DNA from: Poronia punctata
Taxonomy: Eukaryota > Ascomycota > Sordariomycetes > Xylariales > Xylariaceae
Length of the DNA stretch: 64,000 bases
Direction of reading: 5' to 3'
NCBI GenBank assembly: GCA_022579005.1
Contig: MU401456.1
Location: 1-64,000, forward strand
Position numbers and translations under genes: made by a program. Position 1 is the stretch's first letter. Each line of letters begins with the position of its first letter. Of the stretch, positions 51,914 through 61,044 are shown piece after piece. The notes below the pieces were generated by a model. The model was not told the origin of the DNA. It did not search any database and was given only the letters and a program-made list of their open reading frames with translations.

Positions 51914-52034
51914 GGGGTCCGGGCCGGGGTTCCGGTCGGGGCTGCGGCCGGGGTTGGGGTTGGGGTTCCCCCTTTCCGGCGTCCCATGTTTTTTCAAAAA
52001 CCGGGCCCGCCCCCCCCCCCCCCCCCCCCCCCCC
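51914..52034. repeat. G-run tract, TTGGGG-like units, then C25
   Basis: Eight runs of at least three G occur in 51914-51966, ending with TTGGGGTTGGGGTT. This could fold as a G-quadruplex on the plus strand. A linker resembling the one at 51764-51811 and 25 consecutive C (52010-52034) follow. The order hexamer tract, linker, C tract is thus repeated on both sides of the gap. Confidence 0.75.
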
Positions 52035-52865
52035 AACAAGCGCAGCCAGTCTTGGGCTTTTTCTCTTCCAGGAACAACTGTCAACCAACGTGTCGCGCTG
52101 GTGCTGGTGGACGGGGGAGGGCGCAGGCCGTCGGCGCTCTGCTTCGTCTTGAAAGCACTTGGACATCCCGGCCGAGGACACAACCCGCCTTTGTGTCGGG
52201 GTGTTGTCTTGAAGTGGTCGCAGAATTCTTCATCAGAACCAGCATCACCGCAAGTTGGGCGCCCTTCTTTCCTCCGATGATCGATCCACGCTTCCGGCTA
52301 TTGGCGAGCGTGTCGTTCGGCGCTCTGCTTTCTTCTTGATAGAAAGCTTCATTGCACCTAGGCCAAGCCGCGATTGGCCGCAGTTCTTGCAGGTGTTTAA
52401 CACAAGTATTAAAGGTGGACAGATCTTCCGCAGTCCGGGCCTCAGTGCTGGACATGCGCGTGCCGAGGTGGGGGCAGGCGGCAAACATGTGCTGTTGCTG
52501 GAAACATGTTCGTGCCTGAGATCTTCAGATGTTGTGGTGAGGATCTGTGCGAATCTTATCGACTGTCATCGGTGTTGAGATGACATGTGCCCGTCACCCG
52601 TGCCTCGGAGCGCATCGGGTTTTCGTGTAGATCGCGTTTGTGCAGGACAACGGGCAGAGACCGACCCAGTCGTAGGACAGATGATGCCCGGTTAAACACC
52701 TGTGGTGTGTTGGTTACCCACAAGGTGACGTCCCAGAATTGGGTTGGATTCTGGAAGGCCACGCCAAAAAAGGCTGGCCACAACAAGACCTTCTTTCATG
52801 AGACCTGTCATGGAATCTCCAATGGTTCACCACTACAACACCCCCTTCGCCAGCCAGCCCAGCAA

Positions 52866-52913
52866 AACATAGCAGTGGTCTTCTCCAAGCAGGTCGAAGA
52901 CCACCGCTATGTT
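52866..52913. repeat. AAGCA-loop hairpin 1, 19 bp
   Basis: From the loop outward, CC pairs with GG, then after a small internal loop 9 bp (GTGGTCTTC with GAAGACCAC), an A-C mismatch, then 8 bp (AACATAGC with GCTATGTT). The loop AAGCA is at 52887-52891. Confidence 0.85.
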
Positions 52914-52931
52914 CTGATGGAATGATCCGTT

Positions 52932-52963
52932 GGGCAGAGTCCTCAAGCAGAGGACATCTGCCC
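52932..52963. repeat. AAGCA-loop hairpin 2, 13 bp
   Basis: GGGCAGA and GTCCTC pair with GAGGAC and TCTGCCC, with one bulged A (52956). The loop AAGCA is at 52945-52949. It lies 18 bases after hairpin 1 but has an unrelated stem sequence. It is the one member closed by TC/GA rather than CC/GG. Confidence 0.85.
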
Positions 52964-53514
52964 TTGACCATACTGATTGGCACCACGTTGCGACTGTGTT
53001 CTGCCCATGTCTGACGGTGTTGTTGCTCCCTCCCCAGGGTCATCAGAGACTCCGTTCCCCTTTCATCGATCCAGTCAAATAGAGGGTGTCTTCTTGTGGA
53101 CCACCCAGCACCTGCATTCATCTTGACTTGGGTCTCACCAAGAAGGATGAACTGGGAGGCGGAGGTAGCAGGATCTCTGTTGCCCTTTACCTTTATAGCC
53201 TGTCTCTGATAGACGATGGATACCTCGACCAATGGCGACCAGGGTAGCTTATTGAATTCCGGCCTGCTCCTCCATCACACTTGGATTGTGTGTTCTTGAT
53301 ATCAGCGGATCATGCAATCTATGCCGTTGGGGGTATAAACAATGGCGGTATCCAAGTCTCTCATGGACAATGACGGATTTGTCAAATGTCCGTTGGTAGA
53401 CATCCACGGTTACTGTGGATGTTTAGGTGCTCTCCTCCCAGACAACGACTCGAGTCTTCTTCTTCTTCAGCCAAGACGTCTTTCCACGGGGCCATCGCTG
53501 CATGGTATCGTGCT

Positions 53515-53573
53515 GAAGACGATTGCTGACACTGGAGCCCCCAAGCAGGAGGCCCCAGGCCAGCGATGTCTTC
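53515..53573. repeat. AAGCA-loop hairpin 3, about 22 bp
   Basis: This is the longest member. The outer arm GAAGAC pairs with GTCTTC. The middle arm ATTGCTG pairs with CAGCGAT including one G-T pair, and the inner CTGG and GCC segments pair with CCAG and GGC. The loop AAGCA is at 53543-53547. Several single mismatches interrupt the stem. Confidence 0.8.
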
Positions 53574-53640
53574 GTCGCATGGGTAATTGCCCCAGGGTAG
53601 CGTGCTGAAGACATTGCGAGGCCCTGTGGGATGGATTGAT

Positions 53641-53681
53641 CACCGACTTTGGAGTCCCAAGCAGGAGACACCAGGCCGGTG
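53641..53681. repeat. AAGCA-loop hairpin 4, about 14 bp
   Basis: CACCG pairs with CGGTG at the base, with TTGG, GTC and CC paired further in to CCAG, GAC and GG. Small mismatches separate the blocks. The loop AAGCA is at 53659-53663. Confidence 0.75.
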
Positions 53682-54260
53682 AAGTCGTCGAGTTGAGGGA
53701 TCCAGAAGGGGCGGGAAATGTACAAGAGCTGTTTTGACTCCTGGACGCCGAGTGTTTCCTCTGCTTTATCGAGGTCGAGACCTATCTTTGGAGAGTATGG
53801 TTGACACCCACACCAGGTTTTTTCTGATGTGATGGAAGGATGGGCCACAATCATGTGATAGTGGGAGGCGGCGGCTAAAGGGGACCATCGGTTTCACAGA
53901 TGAATCTCCAATTGACCTTTTGAAGTGCTCCTTTAATTCCCACGCGCTTGCGGAAGGTGGAGATACGCAAAGGAAAGAAGAAGGCCAAAATGCTCTATAT
54001 CGGGATGGAATCAGAGGTACGCCTTGCATTTGCTTGACAAGAGCTTGTGTCAAAGTTCTTGCCCTCGGGGACTACCTTGGCAGCTTTGAACTGGTCCAAC
54101 GACACAGACAAGTAATCCGATACCATGTGCTGATGGAGGGTGAAAATGACATCTGGAGTTAGTCTCCAACCCCCCACAGCCAGGTCAACTTCAGCCTTCT
54201 TGGCCGGCTTCCTTCTTCTGGAAGCCCCCAGCGAAAAGGACACGGATGAAGAGGTTGCTG

Positions 54261-54292
54261 CTGTGGGACTCCAAGCAGGAGTCTCCAAACAG
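54261..54292. repeat. AAGCA-loop hairpin 5, about 12 bp
   Basis: GACTCC pairs perfectly with GGAGTC around the AAGCA loop (54273-54277). Past a bulged T, GG pairs with CC and CTGT pairs with ACAG, with two bulged A. Confidence 0.8.
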
Positions 54293-54666
54293 ACAGTGAG
54301 CGGACCTGGAAATAAATACTTGTGGACTGACAAATATTTGCATTGTTGGACGAAGAGTCATTGACCGTTCTCTGTCGTCAAGATCCATCAAGGCCGGATC
54401 AATGAGATGATCCGGCGTGTCTTCGTAGCCCGCAATGGGTTATTGTTGCGCGCGCGGGGCATCGTCGTGGGCTTCTTCCTCTTCTTCATCGGGCACTTGG
54501 CCCCAACCGTACTCATCGCCCAGGAAAGGGGACTCTTGGAAGCTCTTCTTCGTATCCCTTATTCGTCTTGGTCTTCGTCTTCTGTGGTGTCATACAGAAG
54601 AAGTCACCGCCAAGCCAACCAACCCGAAGACGTATCTTTGAACAGTCTCCATTTCGGCCGAGACAT

Positions 54667-54701
54667 CAGCTCGTCGCGATCCAAGCAGGATGCGAAGGCT
54701 G
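54667..54701. repeat. AAGCA-loop hairpin 6, about 12 bp
   Basis: TCGC and ATCC (one bulged G) pair with GGAT and GCGA around the loop at 54683-54687. An outer CAGC pairs with GCTG. Confidence 0.8.
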
Positions 54702-54949
54702 TCTGTCTGTCTTCCAGTGGAAGTGAAGCACTCTCCCTTCAGCGGTTGTAGACTGAAAAAATTACTTGCGGCTGTTCTTGAGGTTGGTGATGGTCCCCCA
54801 ACGGTGGTGGGTATCCCGTTATCTCCCGGGTTTCCCCCTCATTGCTTCCTTGATATTTTCAACCAAGGGGCAAAGCCAAGACCAAAACATGTGTTGTGCT
54901 GGTATCTTCTTTGTGATATCGAAATACGCTCGGCGGGAGCCCCTATATT

Positions 54950-56650
54950 CTTGTGTAAGTGGCAGATTCATCAGACCAGAACAGAAGAATACAAAATGGG
55001 CAAACTTACATAACGAAGAAAGCTGAAGAGCCGAGAGACGAGGGTAATGGAAAGTGTTGTTGGGTGTATAGACAACACTTTAGAAACAAAGACAGTTGAG
55101 TTTGTTGCTCCTGTGAGTTAACACTTGTTAGTATAGGAACCGGTAGAAGTGAGGGAGAATTTTGTTCAATAACAGAGATGACTTACAATGTCGTACACAC
55201 GCACAAAGCAGTTCGTGATAGAACGACATTTTGGTTGCTTGTGTTCTATAACTTGTTAGTTTAGTTCCCGGTGTAAATGAAGCAAATGTATAAAGAGACG
55301 GATTTCATAAAGGAGATGACGATGACTTACTCTCGCAACCAACAGCGTTTGGCTGCAAGTGGCTTTGCTACAGTGTTGAGCCATAGACAAAAACCCCAAT
55401 CGCCGGACCAACAGTCTTGTTCTTGGTTCATCTTTCCCGAACACAACAAACCACACACGCATCTGGTAAACTGTTCCAGATGCGACACACCTTTTTTTCT
55501 GGCTCTTTCTGGCCAGACCACACACCCATCGGGCGCCTTTCGCTTACGCCCCACACGGTTTTTGTGAGAGGCGTAGATATGCGGACAAGACCTAGTAAAA
55601 AATCAGAATCAGCAGGGAGCAAAGAATAAATAAAAAGGTATTGCGCGGCGCCATGAGTGAAGAACTGGAAAACTAACTGGGATCATTTTGTCTCCTGGGA
55701 GCCAGCCAGCCCTGCATGACGAGCAGGTTTTCTGCAAGCCATCTCCCTGCCGATGATGTCGCGTCCTCGACAGTGTCAACTCACAAGGCAAGCCAAGCAG
55801 GCAGGCCGAGTGAATCAGACCGAGTAAACTGTGCACCCAGTCTATCCACACGAGGCGCTTTCTTCCGACATGCACACCGACAAAGGACGACAGTAAATTT
55901 GGCCTTGAGGCCAGGCGTGTCGGGCAGGGGAGAACCACCAGTTATCTGGGCATATGACCTCGGGTCTAACATATAGGGTTTGTTAGCAAGGGGGTGTGGT
56001 GGTGAAATGAAAGACGGGACGAAATTATCAAAGGACGTGTAGGCAAGACAGGATGGAATATACGAACCGACAACAGAAGCAGACCAGCGAGGGTATGTCA
56101 CTGGCCGCCTTTCTGGATTCTTTCCCATCCAGAATCTTTTCTTGCCAGAAAGCAGACAAAACGATGTTGGACGTTTTGTCGGCGATACCATTTGAGGTTT
56201 TTGCTCGAGGTGTTCTTGTGCACTTTGATTGTTAGGTTTGCCTTAGACGGAAGAGTTTCCAAAGTATTAAGAGAAAGGACGGGAGGATAGAGAGAGAAAA
56301 GAAAGTGTGGATACAGAGAAAGAGGAAAATAGGTACTAACCAACAGCAGACAACAACAACAGCAACAACAATCACGTTGTAGCTGGTCCTCTTCCCACCA
56401 GCCAGAGACTTTCTCACTCTTTGGCGTTTGGCCTTTGGGATATCAAGTCAGACTAGGGTTGTCGGCGAATGCATTGTCCAGACATGTTGCATCAGGTTTC
56501 ATAACAACAACAACAACAAAGGGAAGAAAGAAAAAAGAAAGAAAGAAAGAGAGACTTACATATATCGTTATGTATATGCCAACAAACCTGCACGCAGGCT
56601 TGGAGCTCCGTTAAAGCCCGACATGGTTGTGACTAAACACAACCAACAGT
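54950..56650 (-). ncRNA. possible spliced minus-strand transcription unit, coding status unknown
   Basis: A long CT-rich tract on the minus strand (about 56,880 to 56,650) resembles a fungal promoter. Downstream are plausible introns: 56063-55966 (GTATAT donor, GCTAAC branch), 55784-55592 (GTGAGT ... ACTAG), 55330-55238 (GTAAGT ... ACTAAC ... CAAG), 55186-55111 (GTAAGT, perfect TACTAAC, CACAG) and 55009-54950 (GTAAGT ... CAAG). The 55186-55111 intron is the most convincing. Joining exons keeps a frame open for a stretch with Cys-rich segments such as CRCACRKK and RCVCGLLC, but then meets a stop. I recognise no domain. It may be a structured long RNA or a degraded gene, and it could continue toward 52.1 kb. 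Confidence 0.35.
55781..55813. repeat. AAGCA-loop hairpin 7, about 10 bp
   Basis: GCC pairs with GGC at the loop (55795-55799), then GGC with GCC and TCAC with GTGA, separated by short purine internal loops. It is the weakest member. Confidence 0.6.
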
Positions 56651-58229
56651 GCTCCATGGGAATACCTGGAGAGAAGGGCGGAGAGAGAGAGAAAGAAAGA
56701 TCAACTGCTATGATAGAAGCAGGCAAAGATGAAGGCGAAGGTGAAGGGAAAAGAGCAGAGGAAAGGGAGAAAGAGAGAAAGAAAGAGAGAGGTGTAGAAG
56801 GGATTAAGGGTTTGGAGAAAAGAAAAATATGTGTGAAGAAGAGAAAGAGAGAAGAGGGAGGAAGAGTTGCAAGAATAGTTACAGATATTTATAGACCATG
56901 TGTGTGTGGGAACAGGAATAGAAAATTTTCACTTGTCCCTTCTACAAGTAGGTAAACAAGCGAGAATGGCCTATTGTACCAGTCCCAGTCCCATTGACAT
57001 CGCTCTATTCAGAAAGCCTGAATGTTATGGTTCACGGCGACAATGTACCTACATCATCAAGCGGTTTACCTACTGTTTACAATGCGGATCAAACCACGCT
57101 AGCAGACATTCACAATGCAGGATAGCCACGCTAACGGGCATTGTCAATGGCGGGCGACAATAACACATACACGTACATACTGACCTGAAGTAAACACCGC
57201 CTTTTGTATTGTTTGTATTGTGATATGGAATACCGCCGGCAGAATGGTGGAAGTGCAGACACCGCCTTCAAGGCAAGGTACCTTACCTATGTTCACCAGT
57301 ATTTAGACCACAGCCCTCATGTGAGTCGAGTGTTTTTTCCTTCTTAAGAACACTTTGAAGAAAAGTAGATAAGTAGGGAGGGAGTGGCAGAATCATATCA
57401 CATCAAGTTCATCATCTTCAATTACCACTTGACCGACTGACTGACTAACTAACTGTAGAGTTACGATACAGACACAATAACCATCTAAGTATAAATATAA
57501 ATAATCACCTTTATTCCCGTAGAAACATCCTTTCCCCTTCCCTTTATTATCAGGTGTAGTCTGGCTTTGGTTAAAAAACATTGCCCGCTTTCCCTTTCCC
57601 TATTGTGCTATAAGCTAGGATCTGTCCTGGGATCACGCGTAATTTCTGATTTATAGCTGTAAAAATAGAAACCTTTGTTTCTTTGTAATCTCTTGCCTCG
57701 TGCTTAAGATCCAAGAAAGCTTTTCAAAATATTTTCAATATAAAACCCAGGGTTTGTCTCAATTAACCTAGGTGTTGCTGATATATAGCAGTTACTTCTC
57801 TTCAACTTCAAAAACACGTTTTTGGATTTGGCCATTTGCAGATTATCGAGATTGTAGTCTTTTTGGAAACAGTGGTATACACCGTAAGATAGAAATATGT
57901 GACATATGTTTCCAATTTCAGTTGATAGTCATAGTTGCCCATGGTTTCCGGGGTGCCAAGCATGTGTCAACTCTTGCTATACTTTCTTAAAAGTTCTCCA
58001 TCTTATAGCCGTTGATACAGCTCAGTGAACTTGAGATAGATACATCATGCGATAGCTTCCATTTGAGAACCCTGCAACACACCCCGAGGATTAAACTCAT
58101 GTTACTCACGCTTCTCCTCTCCATAGCTTCTCTCGGCTATCCCACTGATAATCTTTCTCGCCCAAAATCTTGTGCTGTAGGTGCTTCGTTTCCATAAGCT
58201 AACCGAAATCCATGTCAAACATAGCCCAA
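56651..58229. other. GA-rich tract and intergenic region
   Basis: 56660-56880 is purine-rich on the plus strand (GAAA, GAGA units), the complement of a pyrimidine-rich promoter. A 175-codon plus-strand frame across it is low-complexity and unlikely to be a gene. 57000-58229 has ordinary composition and no supportable gene. Confidence 0.5.
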
Positions 58230-60073
58230 CTAGTGCACACTGTTGCGAGCAGTTGCCCTGGTTTTCACAGGCTCAGTAGCTACCTGATCCCCAATATCAT
58301 GTATCTTCTCAACAAGCTGTCGGGTGGAAGGGGACAAATCCCTTCTTGCTGCTAGACTTGCAGCGCTTTCAAGAGTCTCAGATGACTGGCTGTTGAGGTT
58401 AAGCTGCCGCTTCTCGGGGACTACATCTCCTGCACTGACGCCCACATCGGTGGCATCGTGGCCGACAGACTGGCGGCTCCTCGCCGTACGTTGCTCAGCT
58501 CCTCCCAAACTTGTGCCGGCATCAGACCGAACAGGGGCCGGAACAGGGACCGAGGATCGACTGCTCCTAGCTGTGCGATTGTCGGATCCCGAACTTACGG
58601 CTACGCCAGCATAAGAAGGAACAGGGACATCAGACCCGCTACTCTTGGCGGTCCGAATGTTGGTTTCCGTATTTATGCCGGTATCAGAGGGAACACGGAA
58701 GACTGGCTCGCTGCTCTCCGCGGCCCAGTTGTTCGATTCCGCACTAATGTCAGCATTAGAGGGCGCATGGGCAAAAGTCTTATTCTTCAAGGCGGCCCAC
58801 TCTTCGCCCTTGGCGTTTACGTCAACGTCAGAAGACACGCCAACGTCGGAAGACCCCGACCCATGGACAGCAGAGCGGCGGCGGCTCTTTGATGACCAAT
58901 TGTCAGAGGCCTCATGCGCCTTGTGCGTGATATTGTCGGCAGTCGACTTGGTCTTGGCCGACACATTTCCTGGGATGTTTCCGACGCTGCGTGTTGCCCT
59001 GGACGACAGGTCGGCTGCCTTGGATTTGCTGTTGCTTGCCATTACTCTGGCATTGTCGGCCGTTGCCTGAGCAACACTCTCAGCCGTCTGGCGAGCATCC
59101 TGGGCGAGCTCACGTCCACGTGGGGTGATAGCGAGAGTCCCGAGATAGAGTGTGCTTAACGCCAGCAGAAGCAGGCTAAAAGGTGATACCACCTTGATCA
59201 GCCAGAAAAGGGCAGTAGCACTGAGGAATGCCTGTGTCATGGTGTCAGCAGCGCTCCAGAATGTTATGAAACTATTTCGCTGTTACGCACACCAAATGTA
59301 CTTCGCAGGTCCTCGCCATATACGACTTTCTGTAGCTTAAGGGCAAGAAATTGAATAAAGTCGTGGACATCGCGGAGCGTAGCGTTGAGCGTGTCCTCGG
59401 GTATCTTCCTATATCGGGGTCTAGAACGGGCGATAATGTCGTTCTTGCTGGAGCGGCTGACGAACGAGACGAGCGATACAGCTGGGGAAGTCGCGTATTA
59501 GTATTCAAGTGAGATCATTCGGATAAGGAGGGCCATATACCTCCCAGGCCGGTAGCACTGAGTTTTAAAAGTAGCTGCGTCCAGTGGAAATGATGGAATG
59601 CGAGCAGCAGACCCACTAGACCGACATATGATTTCACCGTACAGATCGGGTCGTCCCACTTGAAGAGGGAGGTCAGTACTTTTAATCTTCTAGACAGATG
59701 AGGTGGTAGACTTACAGAGATGTACTTGTAGAGGCTGTCCTGATTTCCTATAGCAAAGGGATTGGATCCATCAGTAACGTATTCCTATCATCATATCTGC
59801 TTTGGTATATATCGTACCAATGGCTTTTTTAAGGGGCCCTGGCTTCGACCCCAGTTCTGGCTCTGGTTCGGACACTCGGAGGATATACTCTCCTGGGCGT
59901 AGACCACTCGGAGCAGTGTCTTCATTGACAGCAAGGACTAGGGACACAAATATCAGAAACGAATAGCAGAGGGGTTTCAAGCGTTGGGTAACTTGCGTTC
60001 CTCATGCTCGGCCTCTAATGGAACTTCACCCGCTCCAGCAGATGGCATGGATACAAAAGGATTGTTGCTCATT
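58230..60073 (-). CDS. reticulon-like ER membrane-shaping protein
   Basis: Exons on the minus strand are 60073-59998, 59937-59818, 59747-59716, 59658-59541, 59481 to about 59294, and 59231-58230, giving about 511 residues. The reticulon homology domain starts at NQDSLYKYISWDDP and has two long hydrophobic hairpins: one around GLVGLLLAFHHFHW, the other around ALFWLIKVVSPFSLLLLAL. Between them is the conserved IPEDTLNATLRDVHDF stretch. Reticulons bend ER tubules. Intron 1 appears to use a GC-AG pair (donor GCAAGT), the only choice that keeps phase. At the last intron the canonical GT-AG choice leaves one base too many, so that junction is unresolved. The C-terminal third is Ser/Ala/Asp-rich with degenerate repeats of about 28 residues containing VPVPS-like cores. 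Confidence 0.85.
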
Positions 60074-61044
60074 GTGTTTCTCTTGTTGGAAAAGAAAAAG
60101 ATTCAAGGTTTTGGAAGAAGCTATCTTGAACCGGTGGTTTTTTCTCTCTCTCGAGATAATAGGACATCTAGTAGAAAGAAACTATTGAACTTTGACGTTA
60201 TTCATATGCTCTCTATATATGGGTGCACAAGCTCCATAAATTCGGTGCCGTCATCGATGGACGGATATTAACGTCATGACTGGAAACTTATGACATGAGA
60301 CGATAGGTACTTCCCAGCATCAAGCCTAACACAAGCTATCACGTAGTGCCGACTCCCGAGGCGGTAGTCGCAAGTCTGACCATTTTGTGCGCCTCCCAAG
60401 TTACTTTGGTTCACAGCATAGACGGAAGTTGGCAGGCAAAAGGATATTTGCTTGAAGATATAAATATGACTTTTACTGGCTGACTTCGCTTTTGGGCCTC
60501 AAACCTAAGGTTAGCTTTGTAGGACAAAGGTAGAGCTTGGAAGTGCTCGGTCAGCTGTAGGGTCCGTCTGTACTCAGGGGCAGCTTAAGTATAGATGTCA
60601 GCCAGGTGGTAGCAGCTGCGGTATAGTATTATTATGACCTGCCCCTCCTGCTTCCCCTCCAGCACTGCCAGTCCACCACAGCCCCCACCTTTACAAGCCG
60701 GCTCCATCTGGCCTAAACCTATCAAGCTCTATCAAAATTACCCGATGTGGCAATATGCACAGCTTCATTTTAGCCCAGTTTAGTCTTTCCACAATTAATA
60801 AATGCTCAAGCCACCTATATGATGCTTTCTCTATTAAAAATGATACACCTATAATAACAGTGTATTCTATTAATAGATTTACGCTCGAGGAACTACGTAG
60901 AATTTATAGTGCCTCAATTAGCCAAATCTCTGGGATGAGATCTATAGAGAGGTAGGTATTCCTTGTATACCTATATATTCTGGTGGGTGCCTTTATCTCT
61001 ATCACTTGGTCACACCTGCATAACTATGGACGCAGCAGATTAGG
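60074..61044. other. intergenic region, no gene seen
   Basis: Nearly 1 kb upstream of the reticulon gene with no supportable coding region. A 66-codon frame at 60755-60955 has no recognisable content. Confidence 0.55.

Larger units (their letters stand above)
52100..56650. other. hairpin-dense island of unknown nature
   Basis: About 4.5 kb of roughly balanced base composition contains no protein I recognise, yet it is full of short inverted repeats. Perfect stems of at least 7 bp with loops of 6-11 bases lie at 52327-52347, 52564-52585, 52733-52754, 53400-53422, 54206-54226, 54393-54416, 54578-54601, 55051-55081, 55458-55484, 56111-56134, 56155-56180 and 56624-56645. Under equal base frequencies I would expect only two or three such stems by chance, and well under one of 9 bp or more; three are seen. 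Seven further imperfect hairpins share an AAGCA loop and are listed separately. The minus strand carries intron-like signals. Possible readings are a structured RNA gene, a decayed coding gene or an unknown element. Confidence 0.6.

Noticed and set aside
51572..52339. 255-codon frame with Glu-Ala and poly-Pro runs
   Set aside because: It crosses an assembly gap and consists of translated hexamer and homopolymer tracts.
56428..56955. 175-codon plus-strand frame rich in Lys and Glu
   Set aside because: It is the complement of a pyrimidine-rich, promoter-like tract; low complexity explains the open frame.
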